DNA of 64,000 bases, taken from Candidatus Devosia phytovorans (GTDB lineage: Bacteria; Pseudomonadota; Alphaproteobacteria; Rhizobiales; Devosiaceae). This document shows, piece after piece, positions 1 to 8,649 of this stretch. The DNA lies in contig CP119312.1 in NCBI GenBank assembly GCA_029202405.1, forward strand, positions 1,741,001-1,805,000, given 5' to 3'. A program made the translations under genes and the position numbers. Below the pieces are notes generated by a model. It was not told the DNA's origin, searched no databases, and saw only the letters and a list, made by a program, of their open reading frames with translations. The stretch's first letter is position 1. The number at the start of each line of letters is the position of its first letter.

Positions 1-135
1 GAGCTTGAGCAACCCGCGCGTCATGATCATCCAGCCGTCGTCGCGCCACTCCTGCACGAAACCGAGCTTGCTGTAGAAGGCGCTGGTGACGTCGAAATCA
101 CGCGATGGCAGGTTGGGCGTGGCGTAGTCGGTCAT
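1..135 (-). CDS. VOC-family protein, bleomycin-resistance-like (partial, 3' end outside window)
   Basis: Only the first 45 codons are present; the gene runs off the left edge. The start is an ATG at 135 on the minus strand. The peptide opens with MTDYATPNLPSRDFD and continues with AFYSKLGF, the usual beginning of a vicinal-oxygen-chelate repeat in bleomycin-resistance and glyoxalase-like proteins, where this segment forms the first strand and helix. Family members bind metals or sequester small molecules; the real substrate cannot be read from this fragment. It diverges from the helix-hairpin-helix gene starting at 195. Confidence 0.7.
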   Translation of the reverse strand, partial: MTDYATPNLPSRDFDVTSAFYSKLGFVQEWRDDGWMIMTRGLLKL

Positions 136-194
136 GGCGGTGTCCCCCTCCATCCCAGTCTAGGAGAAATCCTTGGCTTAGGCTATGCAGCAGC

Positions 195-485
195 ATGGCA
201 GACACCTATCGGGCATGGCTCCGCGGCGCCGTGAAATGGCAGGACATCGCGGTCATCGACCTGCGCGACGTGGACGGCATTGGCAAGCGCCTGCAGTTGG
301 CCGGCCTGCGCACCCTGGGCGAGATCGACAAGATGGATAGCGCGGCGCTTCTCGAACGCGAGGGCATGGGCGTCGGCCTGCTGCGGCGCGTCCGTGGCAT
401 TATCCGCAGCTGCAAGGCCGAGGAGCGCCGTCGCAAGCCGGCGGCGCCCAAGCTCAGGATTCCAAAAGTGCGGTTGATGCCCTAG
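195..485 (+). CDS. short helix-hairpin-helix domain protein
   Basis: This 96-residue protein has a central stretch (about residues 20-75) that reads like tandem helix-hairpin-helix units: DVDGIGKRLQLAGLRTLGEI followed by a second helical unit. Such units usually bind DNA non-specifically or mediate protein contacts. The tail (KAEERRRKPAAPKLRIPKVR) is strongly basic and would also suit nucleic acid binding. I chose the ATG at 195 because upstream codons in the same frame (from 105) give a low-complexity Arg/Trp/Ser stretch that overlaps the divergent VOC gene. No catalytic motif is visible and the biological role is unknown. Confidence 0.55.
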   Translation: MADTYRAWLRGAVKWQDIAVIDLRDVDGIGKRLQLAGLRTLGEIDKMDSAALLEREGMGVGLLRRVRGIIRSCKAEERRRKPAAPKLRIPKVRLMP

Positions 486-499
486 ACGGCAGGCCTGGT

Positions 500-886
500 T
501 CAGCCGATTTCCTGCGCCACTTCCCAGACATGGCCGGCAGGATCTGCGAAAGCTGCGGTGCGGCGCCCCCATGGGCGGTCGATCGGACCGTTGAGGAGCG
601 CAACACCCAGCCCTTCGAGCTCGGCACAGGTCGCATCGACATTCTCGACTTTGATGGTCAGCATCATGCGCACACCGGCGACAGCGGGCGCCACCGGGAT
701 CGGCGTGACCAATTCCGGCCCTTGCGTCGCTTGCAGTAGATTGACGATCAACCCACCAAACCGGAGCACTTCAGAAACCGCGTCGGCGAACAGGGATTCT
801 GCCTTGAACACCCGGTGATAGAAGGCCTTGGTGGCCGCGATGTCGTCGGCGAGCAGGGTAATGACTTCGATTTCATTGAGGGCCAC
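500..886 (-). CDS. VOC-family (glyoxalase/dioxygenase-fold) protein
   Basis: This 128-residue single-domain protein has the vicinal-oxygen-chelate pattern: an N-terminal EVITLLADDIAATKAFYHRVF segment and a C-terminal RTAAFADPAGHVWEVAQ segment whose Glu is the usual metal-ligand position. The start is a GTG at 886, preceded by GGAGGAAA at good spacing; the open frame extends further upstream but has no comparable ribosome site. Members include glyoxalase I, dioxygenases and antibiotic-binding proteins, and I cannot assign a substrate. It lies downstream of the HxlR regulator on the same strand with about 85 bp between them, so co-transcription is possible. Confidence 0.8.
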   Translation of the reverse strand: MALNEIEVITLLADDIAATKAFYHRVFKAESLFADAVSEVLRFGGLIVNLLQATQGPELVTPIPVAPAVAGVRMMLTIKVENVDATCAELEGLGVALLNGPIDRPWGRRTAAFADPAGHVWEVAQEIG

Positions 887-971
887 GGCGTTTCCTCCAC
901 TTAGGTGCTGATCACCATAGACGATTTCAGCCGTCCTCGATCGACACGTCCGTGAAAGATTTCCGGCCCGC

Positions 972-1376
972 CTAGGCGGCCACGTCGAATTCGACGCGGG
1001 CCGCACCAATGCGGGAGTGGTTGCTGGAGGCCCATTCGATCAGATGGCCAAACGGCACGATGATCGACTCTCCCAGCGGGGTCAGCCGATATTCCACCGA
1101 CGGCGGCTTGGTGTCGAAGACCTTTCGCGCCACCATGCCATCGCGCTGCAGGTCACGCAGCGTCTGGGTCAGCATTTTCTGCGAGATATCGGGCACTTCG
1201 CGGCGCAGCTGGTTGAAGCGGCGCGGGCCGCTGGCCAGGGTCATCACCAGCAGCATGCTCCACTTGTCGGAAATCTTGTCGAGCACGCCGCGCACGGGGC
1301 AGTCGGGCGTCGACCCCTGGGCATTTTCGTTCCAGCGCTGCACGTAGAGGGCAGCTTCTTGGGCAGTGTTGCGCAT
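972..1376 (-). CDS. HxlR-family winged-helix transcriptional regulator
   Basis: The 134-residue protein matches the HxlR/MarR-like family. It has a Cys near residue 26 in DCPVRGVLDKISDKWSMLL, the GPRRFNQLRREVPDISQKML recognition region, and the TLRDLQRDGMVARK wing. These regulators are usually dimers that sense redox or electrophile stress through the N-terminal Cys. It is divergent from the NAD(P)-binding oxidoreductase at 1505, with 128 bp between the starts. This HxlR/oxidoreductase arrangement is common and suggests that the regulator controls both its own promoter and the neighbour. The inducer is unknown. Confidence 0.9.
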   Translation of the reverse strand: MRNTAQEAALYVQRWNENAQGSTPDCPVRGVLDKISDKWSMLLVMTLASGPRRFNQLRREVPDISQKMLTQTLRDLQRDGMVARKVFDTKPPSVEYRLTPLGESIIVPFGHLIEWASSNHSRIGAARVEFDVAA

Positions 1377-1425
1377 TGACGGTTACTCCAAAGTGCCTCC
1401 TTTCGCTCCCGATCGAAGCGGCCTA

Positions 1426-1455
1426 GATAGCACTCTCTATTCGATACTTACTCTC
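1426..1455. promoter_or_regulatory. candidate HxlR operator region between divergent genes
   Basis: The gap between the divergent hxlR-type gene and the oxidoreductase holds an imperfect direct repeat: GATAGCACTCTC at 1426-1437 and GATACTTACTCTC at 1443-1455, with the shared ACTCTC blocks 18 bp apart. HxlR proteins generally bind repeats in such divergent gaps. This is an inference from position and repetition only. Confidence 0.3.
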
Positions 1456-1504
1456 CGAATGCAGCCACTGCAAGGACGAGTCGGTGACAACAAGGAGAGT
1501 GCAA

Positions 1505-2383
1505 ATGACGCTATTCAAGGATCAGACCCTGCTGGTGACCGGTGCCGGTGGCAATCTCGGCCGTCTCGCGGTGGAAGAGCTGCTGGCGCGCGGCGCGACG
1601 AAGATCGTCGCCGGTACCCGTGATACCGCCAAGCTGGCCGATCTGGCTGCGAAGGGTGTGGACGTCCGTCACCTCGATTTCGATGACGCCGACAGCATCG
1701 CCAAGGCCCTTGCCGGCGTGGAGCGCATGCTCCTGGTCTCGACCATCGCGCCCAATCGCCTGGAACAGCAGACCAAAGCCGTCGCGGCTGCCAAGGCTGC
1801 CGGCGTCAAATACATCGCCTATACCTCGGCCCCCAATGCCCGCCCCAATGCGGACGCTGGCGGCATCACCGATCATTACTGGACCGAACAGGCGGTCGCG
1901 GCCTCCGGCCTCGATTTCACCCTGCTGCGCAATCACATCTATGCGGACATGACCATTGTCGGTGCTGGCCCGGCGCTGGCCAGCGGTCAGCTCTTCGATG
2001 CCACCAATGGCGGTGGCCGCAACTATGTGACCCGTCTCGATACGGCCCGTACCGCCGCCGGCGCCCTGCTCTCGGCAACGGGCAAGGAGATTGTCGACGT
2101 CACCGGCCCTGCCCCGGTCACGCAGGAGGAAGTCGCCGCGCTCTACACCAGACTCACCGGCAAGAGCGTTACCCGCGTCGGCCTCACCGGCGAGCAGTTG
2201 CAGGGTGGTCTTGAAGCCGCTGGCGTGCACCCGTTCATGGCGGCGCTGCTGGTTGCCTTCGACCTCGACGCTGCGGCTGGCTTCCACGCCGTCGTTACCG
2301 ATGTGGTGGAACGCTTCTCCGGCCGCAAGCCGGAAACGCTGGAAAGCTTCCTCACCGCCAACAAGGCCGCCCTCACCGCCTGA
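1505..2383 (+). CDS. SDR-type NAD(P)-binding oxidoreductase (NmrA/QOR2-like)
   Basis: The 292-residue protein starts with a Rossmann fold: GAGGNLG at residues 13-19 is the dinucleotide-binding turn, and AGTRD after the second strand suggests NADP preference. The rest matches atypical short-chain dehydrogenases of the NmrA/YtfG (quinone oxidoreductase 2) group, which lack the classical YxxxK pair. The ATG at 1505 is preferred over the one at 1484 because AAGGAGAG lies just before it. Family members reduce quinones or sense the NADP state. Its divergent HxlR neighbour suggests induction by electrophiles or quinones, which is an inference. Confidence 0.85.
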   Translation: MTLFKDQTLLVTGAGGNLGRLAVEELLARGATKIVAGTRDTAKLADLAAKGVDVRHLDFDDADSIAKALAGVERMLLVSTIAPNRLEQQTKAVAAAKAAGVKYIAYTSAPNARPNADAGGITDHYWTEQAVAASGLDFTLLRNHIYADMTIVGAGPALASGQLFDATNGGGRNYVTRLDTARTAAGALLSATGKEIVDVTGPAPVTQEEVAALYTRLTGKSVTRVGLTGEQLQGGLEAAGVHPFMAALLVAFDLDAAAGFHAVVTDVVERFSGRKPETLESFLTANKAALTA

Positions 2384-2391
2384 TGCACAAG

Positions 2392-2416
2392 GCTCCGCGC
2401 TTCGGCGCGGAGCTTT
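2392..2416 (+). terminator. Rho-independent-like terminator after the oxidoreductase
   Basis: A 9-bp perfect GC-rich stem (GCTCCGCGC / GCGCGGAGC) closes a TTCG tetraloop and is followed by TTT. It begins 9 bp after the stop codon of the upstream gene, so it probably separates that gene from the MMPL transporter. Confidence 0.65.
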
Positions 2417-2431
2417 CCGCCCAAAAGCCCT

Positions 2432-4909
2432 GTGCAGGCAGTATCCTGTCTGCTGGACGGCACTCCGATAAAATCTTACCAATTGGCCGCACTACCCCTC
2501 ATTGCGGAGTTGGGTTCCTTGGCTGCCGGTTCCCCGTTCAAGCGTCTCTGGGCGCGTTTCGTCCATGATCGATCGATCGGCTTCGGCCTCGAACATGTCG
2601 GGCTGACCACGCTGCGCTATCCGCGCGCCATCGCTATGGTCGTGCTGGCCTTTTCCATCTTCTGCATCACGCAACTGCCCAAGCTCGGCATTGATGGCGA
2701 CCTGATGCGCATCTTCGCCCATTCCGGCGAGCATTACGACGCCTATGAGCACCTGTCCGACACCTTCGGCACTTTCGAGAACGACATCTATGTCCTCGTT
2801 TCCTCGCCGCGCCTGACCGAGCCCGAGACGCTGGAGCGGGTGCGCGAGCTCGCCTTCGATCTCGAGCTCAATGACTATGCCGTGGGCAGCATGTCGCCCT
2901 TCAGCCTGCGCACGCCGGTCGGCAATGGCGGTTCCGTGCCGTCCGTGCCGGAAAACCTCGACAATTTCGGCGATGTGGCGCGGGCGCTGAGCCACCTGCA
3001 GCAGAACGATCCGATGATGCGCAACCTGATCACGCCGGACCTTTCCGGCATGGTCATCATCATGTTCCCCGACCAGCAAAAGGTGCGCCAAGACGGCACT
3101 CGGGCCATGATCGAGGCCGTGCGCAAGACCGTCGCCTACTACGCCGATGACAATATTTCCATCGAGCTGACCGGCCCGCCGCTCTGGACTTCGGAGATGC
3201 TGGCGGCGGCCGTGACTGACCAGACCCAGTTTACCGTCTGGGGCTTTGCCCTGGGCGCCATCATCGCGCTGTTTGCCCTGCGCTCGCTGCCCGGTGCGCT
3301 GCTGGTCGCGGCCACGCCATTCCTGGCCGTCATGTGGACCATGGGCATGGTGCTGCTGCTGTTTGGCTCCTTCTCCTTCCTCACCATCATCGTCACCACG
3401 CTGGTGCTGGTGATCAGCTTTGCCGAGTCGATGTTCTTCGTCTTCAACTGGCTGGCCTATTGGCGCGACGGCATGGAGCCCAACAAGGCGGTCGATGCGA
3501 CGGTCAAGCTCGTCGGCCCGGCCGCGGCGCTGACCATGCTCACCACTTTCGTCAGCTTCGCTTCCCTGGCGCTGACGCCCGGCCAGGGCGTCTATGAATT
3601 CGCCATCTCCGGCGCCATCGGCACCTTCCTGCTGTTTGTCTGCCTCATGACCTTCATGCCGCTGATGCTGAAAACCGCGATCCGGCTCGGCTTCAAGGCG
3701 CCGCGCCGCAGCAGCTACGTCTTGACCGCTCCCCTGCCCGTCAGCTGGTTCATTGCCAGCCGTTTCGGCCGCCCGCTGTCGATCGCCGCGATCGTTGTGA
3801 CGGTCCTGCTGCTGATCCCCTACGGCCTGATCAAGCCGCATTTTTCCTTCGAGTATTTCGTCGCCAAGGACTCTGCCGCGCTCAGCACAGCCGAGCAGAT
3901 CGACGATGGCGTCGGCGGCGTGGCGCCGCTCTATATCCGCGTCCCGCTGGCCGGGAATGATCCCAATATGAGCGATGCCGATTTCGCGACGGTACAGACC
4001 GCCCATCGTATCCTCGAAAGCCATATCGGGGAGAACAAGGTGATCTCGGCGGCCAGCATCACCAATTATGTCGAGAGCGGCTTTTCGCGCGAGGAAGTGT
4101 TCGAGAGCGTCGGCCCCTTCATGCGTCAGCGTTTCGTCACCGATGATGGCTCCCAGGCGCTGATCACCGGCTTCATGCCGGTCATCCTCGCCTCGGAAGA
4201 TCTCAAGCAGCTGGTTGCCGACGTCAGCCAGGAACTGCAGGCCGCTGGCGTCGAAGGCGCCGAAATCGGCGGGCTGCGCGTGCTGACGACCTTTGGCACC
4301 GATCAGATCGTCACCGGCCTCCAGCTCGACCTGACGCTCTCGGTCATCATCAACATTGCCCTGATCGGCTTTGCCTTCCAGTCCTATCGGGTAGCGCTGG
4401 CCTCGGCCATTCCCAACCTCTTCCCGGTGCTGGGCACCATTGCCTGGCTCTATGTCACCGGCCAGGGCATGCAACTGACCACGGTCATCGCCCTCACCAT
4501 CGCCTTCGGCATTGCCGTGGACGACACGGTGCATTTCCTGTCCCATTACCTCCATTCCCGCCGCGAGGAAGGCCGATCGCATATCGACGCCGTGCGGCAC
4601 ACGCTTGACCGCATCGGTGGCGCCATCGTTGGCACCACCATCATCCTCTGTGCTGGCGTCATCATCGTCGCCTTTTCCGACCTGCCGCAGGTGGCCCTGT
4701 TCGGCTCGCTGTTCATCGCCACGCTGCTGTTCGCGCTGGTGGGGGATCTCTTCATCCTGCCGGCCCTGATGGTGGCGGGCGGAAAGTTCTTCCATCCGCT
4801 TGGCCGCATCCGCGTCGCCACGGTTGACCATGATGCCACGCCGGACGATCCGACCGGCGACACCATCACCGGCGATGGTGGCACGGAAGGGCATTCGAGC
4901 CCTGCTTGA
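2432..4909 (+). CDS. MMPL/RND-family transporter
   Basis: This is an integral membrane protein of up to 825 residues with the RND/MMPL layout. One membrane helix lies near residues 68-88 and is followed by a large extracytoplasmic domain. A first bundle of helices starts near residue 260, a second extracytoplasmic domain follows, and a second bundle starts near residue 630. The motif FGIAVDDTVHFLSHY in the second half carries the paired Asp typical of proton-driven RND permeases. Substrates in the family are lipids, hopanoids or hydrophobic compounds; none can be named here. No membrane-fusion partner is adjacent. The start is uncertain: GTG at 2432 has no ribosome site, while TTG at 2519 has GCGGAG upstream and removes a poorly typical leader. 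Confidence 0.85.
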   Translation: MQAVSCLLDGTPIKSYQLAALPLIAELGSLAAGSPFKRLWARFVHDRSIGFGLEHVGLTTLRYPRAIAMVVLAFSIFCITQLPKLGIDGDLMRIFAHSGEHYDAYEHLSDTFGTFENDIYVLVSSPRLTEPETLERVRELAFDLELNDYAVGSMSPFSLRTPVGNGGSVPSVPENLDNFGDVARALSHLQQNDPMMRNLITPDLSGMVIIMFPDQQKVRQDGTRAMIEAVRKTVAYYADDNISIELTGPPLWTSEMLAAAVTDQTQFTVWGFALGAIIALFALRSLPGALLVAATPFLAVMWTMGMVLLLFGSFSFLTIIVTTLVLVISFAESMFFVFNWLAYWRDGMEPNKAVDATVKLVGPAAALTMLTTFVSFASLALTPGQGVYEFAISGAIGTFLLFVCLMTFMPLMLKTAIRLGFKAPRRSSYVLTAPLPVSWFIASRFGRPLSIAAIVVTVLLLIPYGLIKPHFSFEYFVAKDSAALSTAEQIDDGVGGVAPLYIRVPLAGNDPNMSDADFATVQTAHRILESHIGENKVISAASITNYVESGFSREEVFESVGPFMRQRFVTDDGSQALITGFMPVILASEDLKQLVADVSQELQAAGVEGAEIGGLRVLTTFGTDQIVTGLQLDLTLSVIINIALIGFAFQSYRVALASAIPNLFPVLGTIAWLYVTGQGMQLTTVIALTIAFGIAVDDTVHFLSHYLHSRREEGRSHIDAVRHTLDRIGGAIVGTTIILCAGVIIVAFSDLPQVALFGSLFIATLLFALVGDLFILPALMVAGGKFFHPLGRIRVATVDHDATPDDPTGDTITGDGGTEGHSSPA

Positions 4910-4997
4910 GCCACGCTTGCGGGTCAAAGAAGCGCTGGATTAGATGTTGCAGGCCGATTCGCTCGATGGCCGACAGGTGGCGCAGGAGGCCCAAGCG

Positions 4998-5528
4998 ATG
5001 ACCCATTCCGGACTTTTGGCGCGCGCGCTCCTGGCTGCCGGCATGCTGGCTGCAGGTGGTCTTGGTGCCCTGCCCGCCTTCGCGGGTCCGGCCGAGGTTG
5101 CGCTGATCAAGTCCTATATCGGGGAATGGCGCGGCCGTGGCGTGCTGATCGGCGCCAATACCGAAACCGTGGTCTGCCGCATGACCGTGACCCAGGGCAA
5201 TCAGGACAAGGTCAACTATAGCGGGCGCTGTTCGCTCGCCGGCACCCAGCTCTCGGTCGCCGGTACCATGGCCTATGTCGAATCCAGCAAGCGCTACGAA
5301 GCGGCGATGAGTTCCAACGCAACCTTCACTGGCGTCGCCATCGGCCAGAAGCGCGGCAGCGGGCTGATCTTCAACCTGCGCGAGCGCGACAAGGACGAAG
5401 AGGGCAAGGACCTCAACATCACCGCCCAGATCCATCTGGAACAGGAATCGATCGCGGTCGCCTTCGAGGTCGTCTACGTGGAAAACGGGGACTACCTGAA
5501 GGCCGAGGTGCCCTTCGAACGGCAGTGA
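4998..5528 (+). CDS. exported protein of unknown function
   Basis: The 176-residue product has a clear Sec signal peptide of about 29 residues ending in ALPAFA, so the mature protein should be periplasmic or surface-exposed. The mature part is rich in beta-type segments (KSYIGEWRGRGVLI, KVNYSGRCSLAG, GSGLIFNLRERD) and contains two Cys residues that could form a disulfide. I do not recognise a named family. ATG at 4998 is chosen because CAGGAGG precedes it and the signal peptide starts there. It follows the MMPL gene by 88 bp and may share its transcript. Confidence 0.7.
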   Translation: MTHSGLLARALLAAGMLAAGGLGALPAFAGPAEVALIKSYIGEWRGRGVLIGANTETVVCRMTVTQGNQDKVNYSGRCSLAGTQLSVAGTMAYVESSKRYEAAMSSNATFTGVAIGQKRGSGLIFNLRERDKDEEGKDLNITAQIHLEQESIAVAFEVVYVENGDYLKAEVPFERQ

Positions 5529-5622
5529 AACGTTACAATTTCTTTTGTTTGTCAGACATTTGCGGCTGACGAAGTGTTAACGATCCCGGCTTATCTTTTG
5601 ATAAGTATCGGGAACGCCTTCA

Positions 5623-6957
5623 TTGTCCACCATCACTGCCTCACCCCAGTCGGGTCACGACGCCACGGGCGATCTTGACCCGCGACTGCAACGTCTCTGC
5701 GCCCTGCTTGGCGTGACAGGAGCAAGGCTGTCTGTCATCAAGCCGACGGGCGCCGAGGTCATAGGGCAGCACGGGCCTTTCCCCGACAATCTGACCGTGC
5801 TGGAGACGACAGTGTCGCGTACCGGGCGATCGCGGATCATCGCCGACACGGGCGCGGATTCACCCGGTCTGGCACGGTTCTACATCGGCCTGCTGATCGA
5901 GTCCTATACGGGCAGCCACGGTTTCATCCTCAGCCTGTTCGATAACCGCCCGCGCAGCCGCCAGATGGCGGATCATCTGGCCATGCTGGCACGCGAGGCG
6001 ACGGCTCTGCACCGGATCGAGCACCAGAAGCATCAGCTGGAGATCCAGCAGCGCACCATCACGGATTTCGAAGCCGTCGAGGAGCATCGGCGCAGCCTGT
6101 TCGACCGGGCTTCGGCGACCGCACGCATCGGCATCTGGCAGTGCAACCTTGCCGACCACAGCATCACCTGGACCAACGGCGTCTACGATATTTTCGAGAT
6201 CCCGCGCGACGAACAGATCAGCCGCGCCAGCACCCTGTCGCTCTACACCGACGACTCCCGCCAGCGCATGGAAACGGCGCGGGCCGCGGCGATTGCCAAT
6301 TGCAGTGACTTCTCGGTGGACTGCGAGATCGTCACCCGCACCGGCAAGCACCGCTGGATGCGTTTGACCGGCGCCGTGGAAAGCCGCGATGGTGTGGCCT
6401 ATCGCATCTTCGGCATGAAGCAGGACATCACCGAGGAAAAGCTGATGGGTGACCAGACGCGCTTCCTTGCCGAGCATGACGTCATGACGGGCCTCGCCAA
6501 TCGCAGTCAGTTCCAGTCGCGTCTGTCCGAACTGGATCAGGGCCGTCACACGTTTGGTGCCATGCTGCTGGTCGATCTCGACGGTTTCAAGCAGGTCAAC
6601 GACACCTATGGCCATGCCGTGGGCGACGAATGCCTGCGCCAGGCCGCACGTCGTCTGCGTGAATGTGCCGATGATGCGGGCCTGGTGGCGCGCATCGGTG
6701 GCGACGAATTCGCCCTGCTCCTCCGCAACGGCATGACGGAGACCGACGTAAAGGCCATAGCCGACAGGATCGTCGCCCTGATCGCCCAGCCGTTCCTGCA
6801 CCACGGCCACAAGATGGTTCTGGGCGCCTCGGTGGGCTTTGCCAGCTATACCGGAGGATCCGCGGAAGACCTGTTCCGTCAGGCCGATACCGCGCTCTAT
6901 GCGGCCAAGGCTGCCGGGCGCAATACCAGCCGCTCCTTCATCGCCAACGCGGCCTGA
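5623..6957 (+). CDS. GAF-PAS-GGDEF sensor, probable diguanylate cyclase
   Basis: The 444-residue protein appears cytoplasmic, with no signal or membrane segment. Residues about 15-130 resemble a GAF sensor, residues about 155-275 form a PAS domain with its PAC tail (FGMKQDITEEK), and residues about 285-440 form the cyclase domain. The active-site GGDEF is intact at residues 359-363 in ARIGGDEFALLL, so c-di-GMP synthesis from two GTP is expected. The RxxD inhibitory site that normally ends five residues before GGDEF is absent (the tetrapeptide there is DDAG), so product inhibition is probably weak. The start is a TTG at 5623 without a strong ribosome site. No EAL domain is present. Confidence 0.88.
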   Translation: MSTITASPQSGHDATGDLDPRLQRLCALLGVTGARLSVIKPTGAEVIGQHGPFPDNLTVLETTVSRTGRSRIIADTGADSPGLARFYIGLLIESYTGSHGFILSLFDNRPRSRQMADHLAMLAREATALHRIEHQKHQLEIQQRTITDFEAVEEHRRSLFDRASATARIGIWQCNLADHSITWTNGVYDIFEIPRDEQISRASTLSLYTDDSRQRMETARAAAIANCSDFSVDCEIVTRTGKHRWMRLTGAVESRDGVAYRIFGMKQDITEEKLMGDQTRFLAEHDVMTGLANRSQFQSRLSELDQGRHTFGAMLLVDLDGFKQVNDTYGHAVGDECLRQAARRLRECADDAGLVARIGGDEFALLLRNGMTETDVKAIADRIVALIAQPFLHHGHKMVLGASVGFASYTGGSAEDLFRQADTALYAAKAAGRNTSRSFIANAA

Positions 6958-7103
6958 TCGATTTACTTCGACTTCCGACGGAAATCACCATACAACTATG
7001 GAAACGATTTCGGAATTTCTGCCGTTGCTTGAGCGACGGTGAGGCTGGGGAATATTCACATCGATACTGCGCGTTGGACGGCGCGCTTTCGGGGAGAGCA
7101 GAG

Positions 7104-7802
7104 GTGCTTGAACTCGTAGAACCGTTCATTGAACTGAGCCGCCGCATGCGGACTCGCCAGGATGTTCGGGCGGGCCTGGAGAAAACATGCGAAACATTCG
7201 GCTTTCGCTCAGCGATACTGATGGAATATACGCCCAGACTGGATGCCATCGTCGACTATATTGATACCGATGAAGCACGCAGCCTGCGGTGGAAAAAGCC
7301 GCAAACCACCAACAGCATCCGTCGTGTGGTCGACGACTCACAGCATCTGATCGAGCAGGGGCGCGTGGTCAGCTTTGCCGCTTCCCGCTTCGACAGTGCT
7401 GATCCCAGCCGCAAGATGGCCGAGGAACTGGACCTGCTGGACTGTGTCTCCGCGCCCATCGTCGAGGATCACGACGTGGCCGGCGCCATCTTCTTTTCCG
7501 GCCTGCCGCCGCTATCGCCCAAGCGGGAAACCGGGCTGCATGCCATTTCCTACCTGTTATTCGCGAGCCTGCGCACCGTGCGCCAGCATGACGATCCCGG
7601 CCACAGGGCCAGCCTCACGCCACGCGAGAAAGAGGTGATGATTCAGTCATCGCTGGGCTACACATCGCCCGAGATCGCCGGCATGCTGGGGCTGGCCGAG
7701 CGCACGGTCAACCAGCATATCGAGAACGTCGCCTACAAGTTCGGCACCAAGAACCGCATTCACACGGTGGCCAACCTGCTGCGACTGCACCTGCTCGACT
7801 AG
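7104..7802 (+). CDS. LuxR-family transcriptional regulator
   Basis: The C-terminal 65 residues are a LuxR-type helix-turn-helix (LTPREKEVMIQSSLGYTSPEIAGML, then RTVNQHIENVAYKFG). The N-terminal 150 residues resemble a degenerate autoinducer-binding or GAF-like domain, with no clear acyl-homoserine-lactone signature and no synthase gene nearby, so it may be a solo regulator. I prefer GTG at 7104, which has GGGGAGAG 5 bp upstream; an in-frame TTG at 7029 would add 25 residues but has no ribosome site. It follows the GGDEF gene on the same strand and could share a signalling theme with it. Confidence 0.85.
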   Translation: MLELVEPFIELSRRMRTRQDVRAGLEKTCETFGFRSAILMEYTPRLDAIVDYIDTDEARSLRWKKPQTTNSIRRVVDDSQHLIEQGRVVSFAASRFDSADPSRKMAEELDLLDCVSAPIVEDHDVAGAIFFSGLPPLSPKRETGLHAISYLLFASLRTVRQHDDPGHRASLTPREKEVMIQSSLGYTSPEIAGMLGLAERTVNQHIENVAYKFGTKNRIHTVANLLRLHLLD

Positions 7803-7825
7803 AGCGTTCTCGGCAAAAGCTCTAG
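7799..7825. terminator. bidirectional hairpin between convergent genes
   Basis: CTAGAGC at 7799-7805 pairs with GCTCTAG at 7819-7825. The stem contains the stop codons of both convergent genes (the LuxR gene and the metallophosphoesterase), so the hairpin is likely a compact shared terminator. No strong T-run is present. Confidence 0.45.
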
Positions 7826-8649
7826 ACCGGCTCGGTGGCCTTGTCGCGCGTCACCCAGGCCCCATCGCGCCATTCGCGGACGGTGACGACGATGCGTTCA
7901 GAATTGATATCGATGAGGTTATAGGCATTGGGCTCGCCGCGCAGCCGGGTCGAAATGGCGGAGGATGCCTGGACCACGAGGATCGGCGCCACCGTGGACT
8001 TGCTGAGCCCCATGGGCTGGCCTTCGCGTTCCTTGGTCTTGGCCTCATGCTTGCGTACGTAGGACAGGTGAAAGTGGCCGGAGAGCACCAGCCGGACGCC
8101 GAGGCTGGCGAAGGTTTCCAGCGCGTCGTCGGCGCGTTTGACCCGCTTGGTCTTCTGGATCATCTGCTCGGTCGGAAACAGCAGCGGATGATGGGCCACG
8201 ATGACCCGGATGGCGTCGGGTGACGCCTTGGCCAGGCGATCGTCGAGATCCTCCAGCTGCCCGCGCGAAATCGTGCCATGACCCCAGTTCCACTCCAGCC
8301 GGGCGCGCCGCGAGGTGCGCATGCCGACGAGCACAACACCGTCCATTTCCAAAAAGGGCTCGAGGTCGCGGGAGATGAATTTCTTGTAGAGGCCATAGGG
8401 ATTGATGAAGCGGCGCAGGATGTTGACCGCCGGCACGTCGTGATTGCCGGGCACGGCAAAGACCGGAGCCTTGAGCTTGTCGAGAAATTCGCGCGCCTGC
8501 TCGAATTCCTCCTTGGTGCCGATCTGGGTGAAGTCACCGCTGGCGACGATCAGGTCGGGCGTCTGTGCGTTGATGTCGTCGGCAAAGCCTTCGGCAAGCG
8601 CCGGGTCATGATGGCCGAAATGCAGGTCCGAGATATGGAGGATTTTCAT
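7822..8649 (-). CDS. calcineurin-like metallophosphoesterase
   Basis: The 275-residue protein shows the full binuclear metallophosphoesterase signature: DLHFGH near residue 8, GDFT near residue 38, GNHD near residue 68, HHPLLF in the middle and GHFHLS further on. These residues bind two metal ions and hydrolyse phosphodiesters or phosphomonoesters. It resembles the CpdA/Icc group, whose members cleave cyclic nucleotides, but the substrate is not fixed by the motifs. It overlaps the upstream lipid-kinase gene by 4 bp (ATGA), so the two are translationally coupled, which hints at phosphorylated lipid or headgroup metabolism. Confidence 0.88.
   Translation of the reverse strand: MKILHISDLHFGHHDPALAEGFADDINAQTPDLIVASGDFTQIGTKEEFEQAREFLDKLKAPVFAVPGNHDVPAVNILRRFINPYGLYKKFISRDLEPFLEMDGVVLVGMRTSRRARLEWNWGHGTISRGQLEDLDDRLAKASPDAIRVIVAHHPLLFPTEQMIQKTKRVKRADDALETFASLGVRLVLSGHFHLSYVRKHEAKTKEREGQPMGLSKSTVAPILVVQASSAISTRLRGEPNAYNLIDINSERIVVTVREWRDGAWVTRDKATEPV

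Noticed and set aside
2492..4927. Minus-strand open frame of 811 codons antisense to the MMPL transporter
   Set aside because: The Asp/Gln/Gly/His-rich sequence is the reverse reading of membrane helices; the opposite strand has clear RND motifs.
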